Shown in pieces: positions 13,933 through 21,385 of a stretch of DNA of 21,511 nt (positions are counted from its first letter, which is position 1; the number at the start of each line of letters is the position of its first letter). The position numbers and the translations under genes were made by a program. The notes beneath the pieces are model-generated. The model saw nothing but the letters and a program-made list of their open reading frames with translations. It did no database searches and was not told the origin of the DNA. Location: positions 1 through 21,511 of IMG/VR virus record IMGVR_UViG_3300047333_000258. One strand, 5' to 3'. The DNA comes from a virus.

Positions 13933-15480
13933 ATGACAATTGTACAACAGGGTGCGATCAACACGACCGCGCTGATTGTTCCCGATCTGTACGTGCAGAT
14001 CGTTCCGCCACAAAACCTGCTGCTGAACGGTGTGCCAACGGATGTGCTTGGCATGGTGGGTACGGCACCGTGGGGGCCGGTTAATTCACCGGTCATTGTC
14101 GGCAGCATGAGCGACTTTGCCGCATCCTTTGGTACATTGATTAACCGCAAGCACGACCTGGGGACCCAGGTTGCCATTGCGGTCTTGCAAGGTGCTTCGA
14201 ATTTCCGATTAGTGCGGGTGACCGACGGGACGGATACCGCCGCCAGTGTTGTGCTGCAGAGCACGTGCATGACTGTCACCGGAAAATACACCGGCAGCGC
14301 CGGCAACGGTATTGTTATCACCCTGGCCGCCGGTTCGGCTGCGAATAGTTATCAAGCGGTCGTAACCCTGCCGGGTGCGACGCCGGAAATATACAATAAC
14401 GTTGGCGGTACCGGAAATGCATTCTGGATTAATCTGGCGGCGGCGATCAATAGCGGCAATAGCGCGTTGCGCGGACCCTCGCAGTTGGTGACCGCGATTG
14501 CCGGTATCGGTACGGCGGCCCCTGCTTTGACTAGCTACGCGCTTGCTGGTGGCACTGATGGCGTAGCCACCATTACTACCGCATCGTTGATTGGTGTTGA
14601 TATTGCGCCGCGCACCGGCATGTATGCGCTGCGTGGCCAGGGTTGCGGGATTGGGGTGTTATCGGATCTTGACGACTCCACCGCCTGGACGACCCAGGTT
14701 GCCTTTGGGCTGTCCGAGGGCGTTTACATGGTGATGACCGGGCCGGCCGGCGATAACATCGCGAACGCCGTTTCCACAAAAGCCAGCGCCGGCCTGGATA
14801 GCTATGCGGGCAAGCTGATGTTCGGGGATTGGATATTCTGGTCGGATCCGGTGAATGCGGTAACGCGGCTTTGTTCGCCGGCCGCTTTTGCTGCGGGGCG
14901 GCTGGCCAATCTGTCGCCGGAGCAATCGTCTCTCAACAAGCAGATTTATGGTGTCGTTTCCAGCCAGAAGTCAGGCGCTCCGGGTTCGCCGACCTATTCC
15001 ACTTATGCAACTGCCGATCTTGCGGCACTGCTTGGCGCCGGCATTGATGTGATCTCAAATCCGCAACCCGGGGGCGCTTACTGGGGTGTTCGCGGTGGAC
15101 ATAATACGTCCTCCAACGAAGTGATCGATGGGGATAATTATACGCGGTTGACAAACTATATTGCCGCAACACTTTCATCCGGCATGGGCCAATATGTGGG
15201 GCAGTTGGTTAATTCAACGCTGTTTCAGAACATCAAGGCCACGCTTCTGTCATTCCTGAGCGGAATGCTTTCTCAGGGGCTGCTCGGGAGCACGGATGGA
15301 AGGTTGCCTTTTGCGGTCGTGTGCGATGCTTCCAACAATCCGCTGGGCCGGACGGCGCTAGGTTATGTGCAGGCCGACGTGCAGGTTCAATACCAGGCCA
15401 TCAACGAGAAATTCATTGTTAACGTGCAGGGTGGACAGTCCGTAGTGGTCTCGCAGACGGCCACGATTCCGCAACAGTAA
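13933..15480 (+). CDS. contractile tail sheath protein
   Basis: This 515-residue protein forms the contractile outer layer of the tail; its presence makes the phage a myovirus. It matches the Mu gpL / P2 FI-like sheath pattern. An N-terminal stretch (VPDLYVQIVPPQNLL, then TDVLGMVGTAPWGPVN) is the typical opening. The middle has a variable beta domain (about 110-190). The C-terminal core carries LTNYIAATLSSGMGQYVGQLVN, VQADVQVQYQAINEKFIVNVQGGQSVVV and an ending that extends as a strand to neighbouring subunits. The length is normal. It is followed by the tube gene, the invariant order in contractile tails. Confidence 0.9.
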   Translation: MTIVQQGAINTTALIVPDLYVQIVPPQNLLLNGVPTDVLGMVGTAPWGPVNSPVIVGSMSDFAASFGTLINRKHDLGTQVAIAVLQGASNFRLVRVTDGTDTAASVVLQSTCMTVTGKYTGSAGNGIVITLAAGSAANSYQAVVTLPGATPEIYNNVGGTGNAFWINLAAAINSGNSALRGPSQLVTAIAGIGTAAPALTSYALAGGTDGVATITTASLIGVDIAPRTGMYALRGQGCGIGVLSDLDDSTAWTTQVAFGLSEGVYMVMTGPAGDNIANAVSTKASAGLDSYAGKLMFGDWIFWSDPVNAVTRLCSPAAFAAGRLANLSPEQSSLNKQIYGVVSSQKSGAPGSPTYSTYATADLAALLGAGIDVISNPQPGGAYWGVRGGHNTSSNEVIDGDNYTRLTNYIAATLSSGMGQYVGQLVNSTLFQNIKATLLSFLSGMLSQGLLGSTDGRLPFAVVCDASNNPLGRTALGYVQADVQVQYQAINEKFIVNVQGGQSVVVSQTATIPQQ

Positions 15481-15558
15481 GCGCGTAATTCTGTTCGCGT
15501 AGGCTTTTCTGCGCCGTAACGGGATACGCTTCCATATTCTTTTCACAAGGAATTTTTC

Positions 15559-15981
15559 ATGTCATCATATACCATAGGTGAGGATGTTCGTGCGCAGATT
15601 ATAGGGCCTTACGGTCCGATCACCGCGCCTCAGCAGACCGTGATATCGATTGCCCCAAATCATACTATCCAGGCATTTCAGGATCTGACCGGCACCACCA
15701 ATTCGCGCACGGTGGTTAAAGGCGTTTCCGGCAAAATAACGTTTACCCGAACCAATTCGGACCTCGAAAATCTTGCGGCGCAGATGAGCCAGAATTGGAA
15801 GGCCGGCGTTCCGATCCCGGGAGGAAGCTTTACCTACACGATAAGCGAACTCAATGGTACCGAAACGACGGTTCACCTTAGCCCGGTTTCATGGATGATT
15901 ACCAAAATTGGCGATGCAACGCCAGGAAAGCCGGTTATGCAGGAACTCACCTTTGTTGGCGATGGGTATCAAACCGTATGA
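15559..15981 (+). CDS. tail tube protein
   Basis: This 140-residue protein follows the sheath and forms the rigid inner tube through which DNA passes. It is beta-rich, with strands such as GVSGKITFTRT and TETTVHLSPVSWMIT, and ends in VMQELTFVGDGY, like the Mu gpM / P2 FII-type tube proteins. The length is right for the family. AGGAA stands six bases before the ATG. The stop overlaps the next start (ATGA), so the chaperone is probably translated by coupling. Confidence 0.85.
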   Translation: MSSYTIGEDVRAQIIGPYGPITAPQQTVISIAPNHTIQAFQDLTGTTNSRTVVKGVSGKITFTRTNSDLENLAAQMSQNWKAGVPIPGGSFTYTISELNGTETTVHLSPVSWMITKIGDATPGKPVMQELTFVGDGYQTV

Positions 15982-16538
15982 TCGAGATTACGCTGCGCGA
16001 TGGCCGTGTGTTGGGGGTAGAAGGCGTAACGCCGGCGGAATCCATGAAGTTGGCGGAGGGAACGCGTGAGCTCAGCGGCAATCGCGGATGGTGTTCGATG
16101 GCGATTATTGTCGCGTCCATCCGCAGTATCGATGGCATTCCCCGGCCGTTTCCGACGCATAAGAAGCATATCGAGTCGCTGTTGAAGGATCTGAACGAGA
16201 ATGACCTGGCGGCAATCCGCGCCGCCTATAAGAATGTGGAAACGGATCCGGTGACGATCGAGTTTAGAAAGCTATCTCCGTTCGAGCGCCTTAAAATATA
16301 TGAATTGGCCGGGGAGTTTAACGATGTGCGTGGTTGGGTGGGTCCCGCCACGATTGCGGCCTCGGTACGAAAAATCGACGAGAAGGCGATCGCCTTTCCC
16401 GAAACCCAGGCCGATCTTATTGCGCTTGTGACTCAGCTTGGAAATGCCGGCTTTGCGGCCGCGAACGTTCGGATGAACGAGAGTTGGGACGCGGCGGATG
16501 CCGAAGCGAGGTCTTTGGAGACCGCGGCAAAAAACTGA
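15978..16538 (+). CDS. tail assembly chaperone (zero-frame product)
   Basis: The 186-residue protein has ATG 15978 overlapping the tube stop. It opens with a small beta element (MIEITLRDGRVLGVEG). A helical body follows with RSIDGIPRPFPTHKKHIESLL and LKDLNENDLAAI segments, typical of the Mu gp41/lambda gpG-type chaperones that coat the tape measure during assembly. It ends at a TGA (16536-16538) placed directly after A AAA AAC, so some ribosomes should slip back one base and add a second domain (see the extension). The two products at a fixed ratio are a known feature of phage tail assembly. Confidence 0.8.
   Translation: MIEITLRDGRVLGVEGVTPAESMKLAEGTRELSGNRGWCSMAIIVASIRSIDGIPRPFPTHKKHIESLLKDLNENDLAAIRAAYKNVETDPVTIEFRKLSPFERLKIYELAGEFNDVRGWVGPATIAASVRKIDEKAIAFPETQADLIALVTQLGNAGFAAANVRMNESWDAADAEARSLETAAKN
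16529..16535 (+). promoter_or_regulatory. -1 programmed frameshift slippery heptamer
   Basis: A AAA AAC is in the exact X XXY YYZ register relative to the chaperone frame (GCA AAA AAC TGA). The zero-frame stop follows at once, and the -1 frame stays open for 62 codons. A clear downstream stimulatory stem was not seen. Confidence 0.85.
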
Positions 16539-16723
16539 GTAGCCGGGCGTTATTTCAGGACGCAGTCCTTATGGCGATGCGTGGAGCGGCTTCCAGCATG
16601 GAGGCGGCACTGTCCATGTCTGACGTTTGGCGCTCGGCGACAATTTTGGCGATCAGGGAAATTGAGGCGCAACATCGCCGGGACATGGTTACGAGCATTG
16701 TTGAGGCGTTGAGGGGACATTGA
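16535..16723 (+). CDS. -1 frame extension of the tail assembly chaperone
   Basis: This frame is read after slippage at 16529-16535 and adds 62 codons, giving a fusion of about 248 residues from 15978. The extension (LSSRALFQDAVLMAMRGAAS, then helical segments, ending EALRGH) is helical and Arg-rich, like the T part of gpGT that binds the tape measure. No useful start lies near its beginning, so it is best seen as an extension, not a separate gene. An internal ATG at 16571 exists but has no good ribosome binding site. Confidence 0.75.
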   Translation: MSSRALFQDAVLMAMRGAASSMEAALSMSDVWRSATILAIREIEAQHRRDMVTSIVEALRGH

Positions 16724-16770
16724 TGAATTTGCTGTCAAGCCATGATGCAATGGCCTCCTGGCGGAATTGA
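16723..16770 (+). CDS. possible 15-residue coupling mini-ORF
   Basis: ATG 16723 overlaps the stop of the chaperone extension (TGATG) and has AGGGG six bases upstream. It ends at TGA 16768-16770, next to the AAGGAG ribosome binding site of the following gene. It may bring ribosomes to that site. Nothing in the 15 residues suggests a function. Confidence 0.2.
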   Translation: MNLLSSHDAMASWRN

Positions 16771-16785
16771 AGGAGCGAGATTCAT

Positions 16786-18246
16786 ATGATCGGTTATGAT
16801 ATCGGAGCTCGCTTCGAACTGAATGATGAAGCGGCCGGACCGTTTGGCTACGCCAACAGCGATCATTCCAACCATTTCGAGAATCTGCTGCCGGCTGATA
16901 CGCTGATGGATAGGATGCCGGAGATTGGCCCGCTGCACATATCTGGCGGTGTTGCTGAACATGATGCTGACATGAATGCGGCATCGGAACTGTTGGCCGT
17001 TATACCGCGAGGTTTGGGAACGGGCGGATTGCCAGAGGGCGAGGTGCCGTCGGATATTGGACGAGATGGAATGGGTGCGCCAGTTGGCGACGCGATAGCG
17101 GCGTTGTTCCATCCAAACCGCGGTGGGTTGTTGGCTGATATGCCCTCGGGCGAGCAGGCTTCAGCTTCGATAGGCATGCCAATCCAAAAATCTGACTTTG
17201 AGAGCGACACCCGGCTCTCCGGGAGGGATGGGGAGGTTCCGGAAGTTGGGAGCAGCCAGCGCCGCTTTTTTGTTCCGGACGTTCCTGGATTGGCGAAGGG
17301 CCAGGCTGATACTGAATATGCCTATCCGCATTTGCCCAAAACCTTTGAAAGCGCCACGGAATCTGATCCAATTCTAAATGCCATGGAGCCGTTTGATCAT
17401 CGGGGCGACCGAGAGACGTTTTATGATGCGCCGGCAACGAACAACGCCAGCGGCAGATCGCGTGAGAGTGGCGTGTTCGAGCCCGCGGGCGTAGCCGGGG
17501 ACGACGCCACCGAATCAGATAATGGCGAGAGCCAAGGCGCGGATATGCTCGACGAGGCACCATATGATCGGATTATTCAGGCCTTTGGAGACCTGTTTCC
17601 GGATCGTCCGGCAGGAGGCGACGCGGCAACGGCAGAAGATGAGGCGGATTTTGGCGTTGCAATTGCCGGGCTCAATGCTCGCTTTGATCGGCTAAGCGGA
17701 GAGAGGTCGGCGCGCACTGACGGGGTGGCGCCCGCGCAGCAGGGAGACACCTGGCACATGGCAGGGGTCGATTTACCTGATGAGCCAGAAGGCGAGATTG
17801 GTGAGGCGTTGAGATTGCAGCCAGACTCGCGCAATTTTTTGTCCACTAACGAAACATCCGACGCAGCGGGTATAACGGGCATCGCCGGAATGTGGGAGAT
17901 GATGCGCAATGCTGAGCGGTTCTTGCCGAAACAGGGCATCGTGGCTCGACAGAGCGCCGAGGTTGCCACGAGGGGGCTGAGCGATGCCGCGGCGCCCCGT
18001 CCAAAGGGCTTGCCGGGCGAATGGCTGGCGAGAGGCAACGTTAATGAGGTCGATCCCGAGGCCCTGAATATGCCGGCAAGTAGAGGAAATTCCGGAGGGG
18101 AACGGAGCGGTCCTTCCGGGCATAAGAATGACCCGATTTATATGGTGGCGGTGAACCAGGTAAACGGGACATTGATGCCCACCGTACCAACTGCAGGGAC
18201 CGGCACGCGCAGCCCAGCGATGCCGGGACAAAGGAATCTACCGTGA
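16786..18246 (+). CDS. acidic, low-complexity protein in the tape-measure position
   Basis: This 486-residue protein starts at ATG 16786, ten bases after AAGGAG. It lies between the tail chaperone and the baseplate proteins, where contractile-tail phages normally encode the tape measure. It does not look like one: there are no long coiled coils and no membrane segments. The sequence is rich in Gly, Pro, Asp, Glu and Ala, poor in Lys, and looks largely disordered. A short helical stretch (GMWEMMRNAERFLP) near 366-379 is the best-ordered part. It may still set tail length, or it may be a specialised substitute or an unrelated tail protein. The stop overlaps the next start (GTGA). No family is recognised. 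Confidence 0.5.
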   Translation: MIGYDIGARFELNDEAAGPFGYANSDHSNHFENLLPADTLMDRMPEIGPLHISGGVAEHDADMNAASELLAVIPRGLGTGGLPEGEVPSDIGRDGMGAPVGDAIAALFHPNRGGLLADMPSGEQASASIGMPIQKSDFESDTRLSGRDGEVPEVGSSQRRFFVPDVPGLAKGQADTEYAYPHLPKTFESATESDPILNAMEPFDHRGDRETFYDAPATNNASGRSRESGVFEPAGVAGDDATESDNGESQGADMLDEAPYDRIIQAFGDLFPDRPAGGDAATAEDEADFGVAIAGLNARFDRLSGERSARTDGVAPAQQGDTWHMAGVDLPDEPEGEIGEALRLQPDSRNFLSTNETSDAAGITGIAGMWEMMRNAERFLPKQGIVARQSAEVATRGLSDAAAPRPKGLPGEWLARGNVNEVDPEALNMPASRGNSGGERSGPSGHKNDPIYMVAVNQVNGTLMPTVPTAGTGTRSPAMPGQRNLP

Positions 18247-19082
18247 CGGTGAATTCGGATATTCTATCGGCGATTTCTGCGGCCGGCCAGTTGTTCGCAG
18301 GCTATGGGACGGTGACGCTTGGCCCGGTGCAATTTAGCGGAATGAGCTTGCCGACCGCCATTCCGATTGGCGGTGGACAGTTGATGTCCGTGCAAAAACT
18401 GCCGGGTGGCGCGCGAATTATCGACGTTATGGCGCAGGATGATGATGATATTGGATGGGCCGGTTATCTTGACGGTCAGTTTGCGACGGAGATGGCGCAG
18501 GTTTTAGACAAGATTCGGCGCTCGGGCCAAGCGGTGACATTGGCTTGGGATGTGTTTTCCTACCAAGTGATTGTTTGCAAGTTTTCTTGCCAAATTCGCC
18601 ATGCGCCGATGCCGTATAGGATATTGTGCACGGTGATTGCCGACAACACGCTGGTTGCGGGCACAACTGCCGTAAATATGACGTTGCAGGTGACGGCCGA
18701 CCTTATCGATGGCAACCCGGCGGGAGCGCTTGGTGCCGTAAGTCAAGGTATCGTCGGGTCAAGCGTTGCGAATGCCGCTGCAGCCGCTTCGGCGACGAAT
18801 GCTACGACGGTGGGGAGTGCCGCATATACCGCGGCGGTGAGCGCCGTGAACGTCGCCGCGACCTCGTTGCAGACAGCGTCAGTAGCGACGGATGCCACGT
18901 TGGCGCCATTGGGAGCGTCGCTTTCGTCTCTGACACAGGCGGCGGGTACGGGGTTGGATACATTTGGATTTTCCGCCAGTGTCAACAATGCGTTGGCGGC
19001 TTGCGGCGATGCGGCCAATCTCAGTGCCGCCCAAGGCTATGTTGTTCGTGCCCAACAGAATTTGCTGAGAGCAAGCGCATGA
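18243..19082 (+). CDS. hub-adjacent tail protein (gpN / circulation-protein-like N-domain)
   Basis: The 279-residue protein starts at GTG 18243, which overlaps the upstream stop; AGGAA stands six bases before it. Residues about 20-140 form a recognisable phage tail domain: VTLGPVQFSGMSLP, GGGQLMSVQKLPGGARIIDVMAQDDDDIGWAGYL, and a later TLAWDVFSYQVIVCKF. This domain occurs in proteins that link the tail tube end, baseplate hub and tape measure in Mu/P2-like tails. The remainder (about 170-279) is Ala/Thr-rich and helical, and could bind the tape measure or hub. The stop overlaps the next start (ATGA). The exact partner is inferred from gene order. Confidence 0.6.
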   Translation: MTVNSDILSAISAAGQLFAGYGTVTLGPVQFSGMSLPTAIPIGGGQLMSVQKLPGGARIIDVMAQDDDDIGWAGYLDGQFATEMAQVLDKIRRSGQAVTLAWDVFSYQVIVCKFSCQIRHAPMPYRILCTVIADNTLVAGTTAVNMTLQVTADLIDGNPAGALGAVSQGIVGSSVANAAAAASATNATTVGSAAYTAAVSAVNVAATSLQTASVATDATLAPLGASLSSLTQAAGTGLDTFGFSASVNNALAACGDAANLSAAQGYVVRAQQNLLRASA

Positions 19083-19270
19083 CGATCGCGGTTATGGTGA
19101 CGGGAACGGATTGTTTTATTCTGGCCGCGCAATATCTGGGTGATGCGACCGAGTTTTATCGCATTATGGTACAGAATGATTTGACCGATCCGGTTATATC
19201 CGGACCGCCGATCAGCTTGGTTATCCCCGATGTTGAGACAGACCTGACAGATGGGATTCCGACACTGTGA
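19079..19270 (+). CDS. LysM / tail protein X-like small protein
   Basis: The protein has 63 residues from ATG 19079, overlapping the previous stop (ATGA). It has the small beta-alpha-alpha-beta look of tail protein X and LysM domains: VMVTGTDCFILAAQYLGDATEFYRIMVQND, then PPISLVIPD. In P2-like and Mu-like tails this protein helps attach the baseplate hub to peptidoglycan or stabilises the tube end. The position, directly before the hub gene, supports this. Confidence 0.65.
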   Translation: MTIAVMVTGTDCFILAAQYLGDATEFYRIMVQNDLTDPVISGPPISLVIPDVETDLTDGIPTL

Positions 19271-19329
19271 CTTGTAAAAGGCTCAACGATCGCGCCGAGG
19301 CCGCGGCTCTATTGGGTCGCCAGCGATGA
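19267..19329 (+). CDS. possible 20-residue coupling mini-ORF
   Basis: GTG 19267 overlaps the stop of the X-like gene (GTGA), and its own TGA overlaps the ATG of the hub gene (ATGA). It therefore bridges a 55-base gap between two neighbours without leaving an untranslated base. The 20 residues are basic and Ala-rich. It may serve to carry ribosomes to the hub start, which lacks a strong ribosome binding site. Confidence 0.3.
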   Translation: MTCKRLNDRAEAAALLGRQR

Positions 19330-20441
19330 GTGAGAGCATGGTGAACTATCCAAGGTTCCTTGTGACTGTCAATGGCACGGTTTTGGAGGGGGTAAGCAAA
19401 GTAAGCGTTAAGCAGGCCGGCGCGTTCCAGATTGGTGGGTTCTGCTTGAAGAAAGGCTTTATTCCAGAAGATGAATTTCCGGCTTTTTGGTGGGCCGCGA
19501 CGACCAACAAGACGATTTTGGTCACAATCGAATTATCGCTTGACGGCAGCACATTCTTTCCGATGATGACCGGCAACGTTGACAATCATATTTATGATGC
19601 CATTGAGAATACAATTTCAATCGTAGGCCGGGATCTCGCGGCCGGTATGATCGACACGAGAATTGTGACCACGTTCAGAAACCTGACGGCGAGCGAGATC
19701 GCAACGCAGTTCGCGGCTGAGCATGGTTTACAGGCGATGGTGACACCGACCACCACGATCGTTGGACGCATCTACGACGTTGACCACGATGAGACGAGCA
19801 GCGGCGATTTCTCTCAAATGACGAATGAGTGGGACTTGCTTTGCAGGTTAGGCGAGGCGGAAGGGATTGTTCCCTACGTTTCGGGTACAACGCTTTATTT
19901 CAATCCACCCAGCGGCAACCCTCCGGTTTACCCCGTTGAGCTTACACGAGATTTTAATGGACTGCTCGTTGCGGGGGTCACGGAGTTATTGCTGGAGCGG
20001 CATATGACATACGCTCAAGACGTGGTCGTTAAGGTAAAATCCTGGAGCAGCCGTAAAAAGACTGCGATTATTTCCACGGTGCGGACCAAGACCGTTGATG
20101 AGGGCGCGGTCACGCGGGTTAAATTACCAGTCTATTTATATGAGGTGCCGAACCTGAGCCAAGCCCAGTGCTTAGCCAAGGCTCAGCAACTCGCATTGGA
20201 TATCTCCCGGCATGAACGGTATGTAAGGGTGATCATTCCATCGCTGGCATTGATGAGTCCGCAAACGTTTATACCGGTGTCCGGTACCGGTACGGATTAC
20301 GACTCAACCTATTTTCCGCTGACCATCACCTATGAGGTGACGACCGAACGCGGTGCGTCAACCTTTATTGAGGCGACGACTTCATCACCATTAGCGTTGT
20401 ACGATGACGCCACCGGGCAGCGATTAGGGGATTTGCAATGA
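19326..20441 (+). CDS. baseplate hub protein (gpD / Mu gp44-like)
   Basis: The 371-residue protein is likely the trimeric hub at the centre of the baseplate. The N-terminal beta domain (FLVTVNGTVLEGVSKVSV, then FEATTNK-like strands) and the following FRNLTASEIATQFAAEHGL segment resemble the late-control gpD / T4 gp27 family. It lies between the X-like protein and the spike gene, as in Mu. The start is ATG 19326, which overlaps a mini-ORF stop; ATG 19338 is an alternative. Its stop overlaps the spike start (ATGA). Confidence 0.8.
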   Translation: MSESMVNYPRFLVTVNGTVLEGVSKVSVKQAGAFQIGGFCLKKGFIPEDEFPAFWWAATTNKTILVTIELSLDGSTFFPMMTGNVDNHIYDAIENTISIVGRDLAAGMIDTRIVTTFRNLTASEIATQFAAEHGLQAMVTPTTTIVGRIYDVDHDETSSGDFSQMTNEWDLLCRLGEAEGIVPYVSGTTLYFNPPSGNPPVYPVELTRDFNGLLVAGVTELLLERHMTYAQDVVVKVKSWSSRKKTAIISTVRTKTVDEGAVTRVKLPVYLYEVPNLSQAQCLAKAQQLALDISRHERYVRVIIPSLALMSPQTFIPVSGTGTDYDSTYFPLTITYEVTTERGASTFIEATTSSPLALYDDATGQRLGDLQ

Positions 20442-21022
20442 GTTTCACCGACGCACAACGCCGGGAGATCGCTGCGGTCGCTTCCCTTTCCGCCGCCAAC
20501 AGGTCGGGCATTGTGACCGGCTGGCAAGCAATCCCACCGATGGCAAAAGTGCAGATCATGCCGTGGGATCCGGCGGATGGAACGGCTCCGGAAACGGGAT
20601 GGATCCCGGTTTTGTCGAGCGCGGCCGGGTTTCTTGGTAATGGTTGGCGCATATTGATCCCGCCCATGATTGGTGCTCAGGCATTTATCCAGCCAGAGGT
20701 TGGCAATGCACAGAATTGGGTCATCACAGGATTTTATTTCTCCGACGTGGATCCGGCGCCGGTCGGCGCGCAGCCGGGAGAAATTATGATAGAGAATGCG
20801 AATGGAGCGCAGGTCTATTTACAAGCCGACGGCGTTATCACGCTGGTGACACCGACGCTTAACGTCGGGGCGCCGGACGGAGGCGACGCAACTGTAAACA
20901 TTACCGGTTCGCTCAATGTGACCCGTGAAACGACGACCGCCGACATCGCGTTCACGCCGCATACCCATCGCTATATTCCGGGTGGTAACCCCGAAACACA
21001 AACCGGCGAACCGCAAGGATAA
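20438..21022 (+). CDS. baseplate spike protein (gpV / Mu gp45-like)
   Basis: The 194-residue protein starts at ATG 20438, overlapping the hub stop, with AGGGGA upstream. An OB-fold-like N-terminal part (SGIVTGWQAIPPMAKVQI, then GNGWRILIPPMIGAQAFI, NWVITGFYFSD) is followed by a triple-stranded beta-helix-like region (GEIMIENANGAQVYLQADG, then VTPTLNV, ATVNITGSLNV). The tip carries FTPHTHRY with His175 and His177. In P2 and related spikes an HxH motif binds iron at the membrane-piercing apex. The protein should form the cell-puncturing needle. Confidence 0.85.
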   Translation: MSFTDAQRREIAAVASLSAANRSGIVTGWQAIPPMAKVQIMPWDPADGTAPETGWIPVLSSAAGFLGNGWRILIPPMIGAQAFIQPEVGNAQNWVITGFYFSDVDPAPVGAQPGEIMIENANGAQVYLQADGVITLVTPTLNVGAPDGGDATVNITGSLNVTRETTTADIAFTPHTHRYIPGGNPETQTGEPQG

Positions 21023-21024
21023 AA

Positions 21025-21384
21025 ATGGGCGATATTTCGCATGTTTACGGCGCTGATATTGATCTGAGCGCCGGTGGGGATTTTCTGTACGTCGCAGATG
21101 AAACACAGCAGCATGTTATTAAGCGGCTACTGACGGCAGCCGGCGCCGACATTTGGAACCTGACGTATGGCGCCGGGCTAGGACAATTTGTTGGACGGCC
21201 TGTCAGTTTACCCGCGATAACGAATGCAATTCTCTCGCAGATATTTAAAGAGGAGACGGTTGCGCAATTACCGAACCCTACCGTTTCCGCAGTTGAGAAC
21301 GGAACAATAATCACCGTTACCGTAACGTATACCGACGCTACAACCGGACAAAGCCAGGTTTTGACACTTCCGCTGGGGGGTTAA
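21025..21384 (+). CDS. baseplate wedge protein (Mu gp46 / GPW-gp25-like)
   Basis: The 119-residue protein starts at ATG 21025 with AAGGA five bases upstream. It has the GPW/gp25-like pattern: GADIDLSAGGDFLYVADETQQHVIKRLLTA is interrupted by a typical turn, then TYGAGLGQFVGRPV, and a C-terminal beta strand (TIITVTVTYTDA). It follows the spike and precedes a J-like gene, the same order as Mu gp45-gp46-gp47. Confidence 0.8.
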   Translation: MGDISHVYGADIDLSAGGDFLYVADETQQHVIKRLLTAAGADIWNLTYGAGLGQFVGRPVSLPAITNAILSQIFKEETVAQLPNPTVSAVENGTIITVTVTYTDATTGQSQVLTLPLGG

Positions 21385-21385
21385 T

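Noticed and set aside
16334-16534. Upstream part of the frame that carries the chaperone extension
   Set aside because: The reading before the slippery site overlaps the chaperone in another frame and is Arg/Gly/Cys-rich noise; only the part after the slip looks coded.
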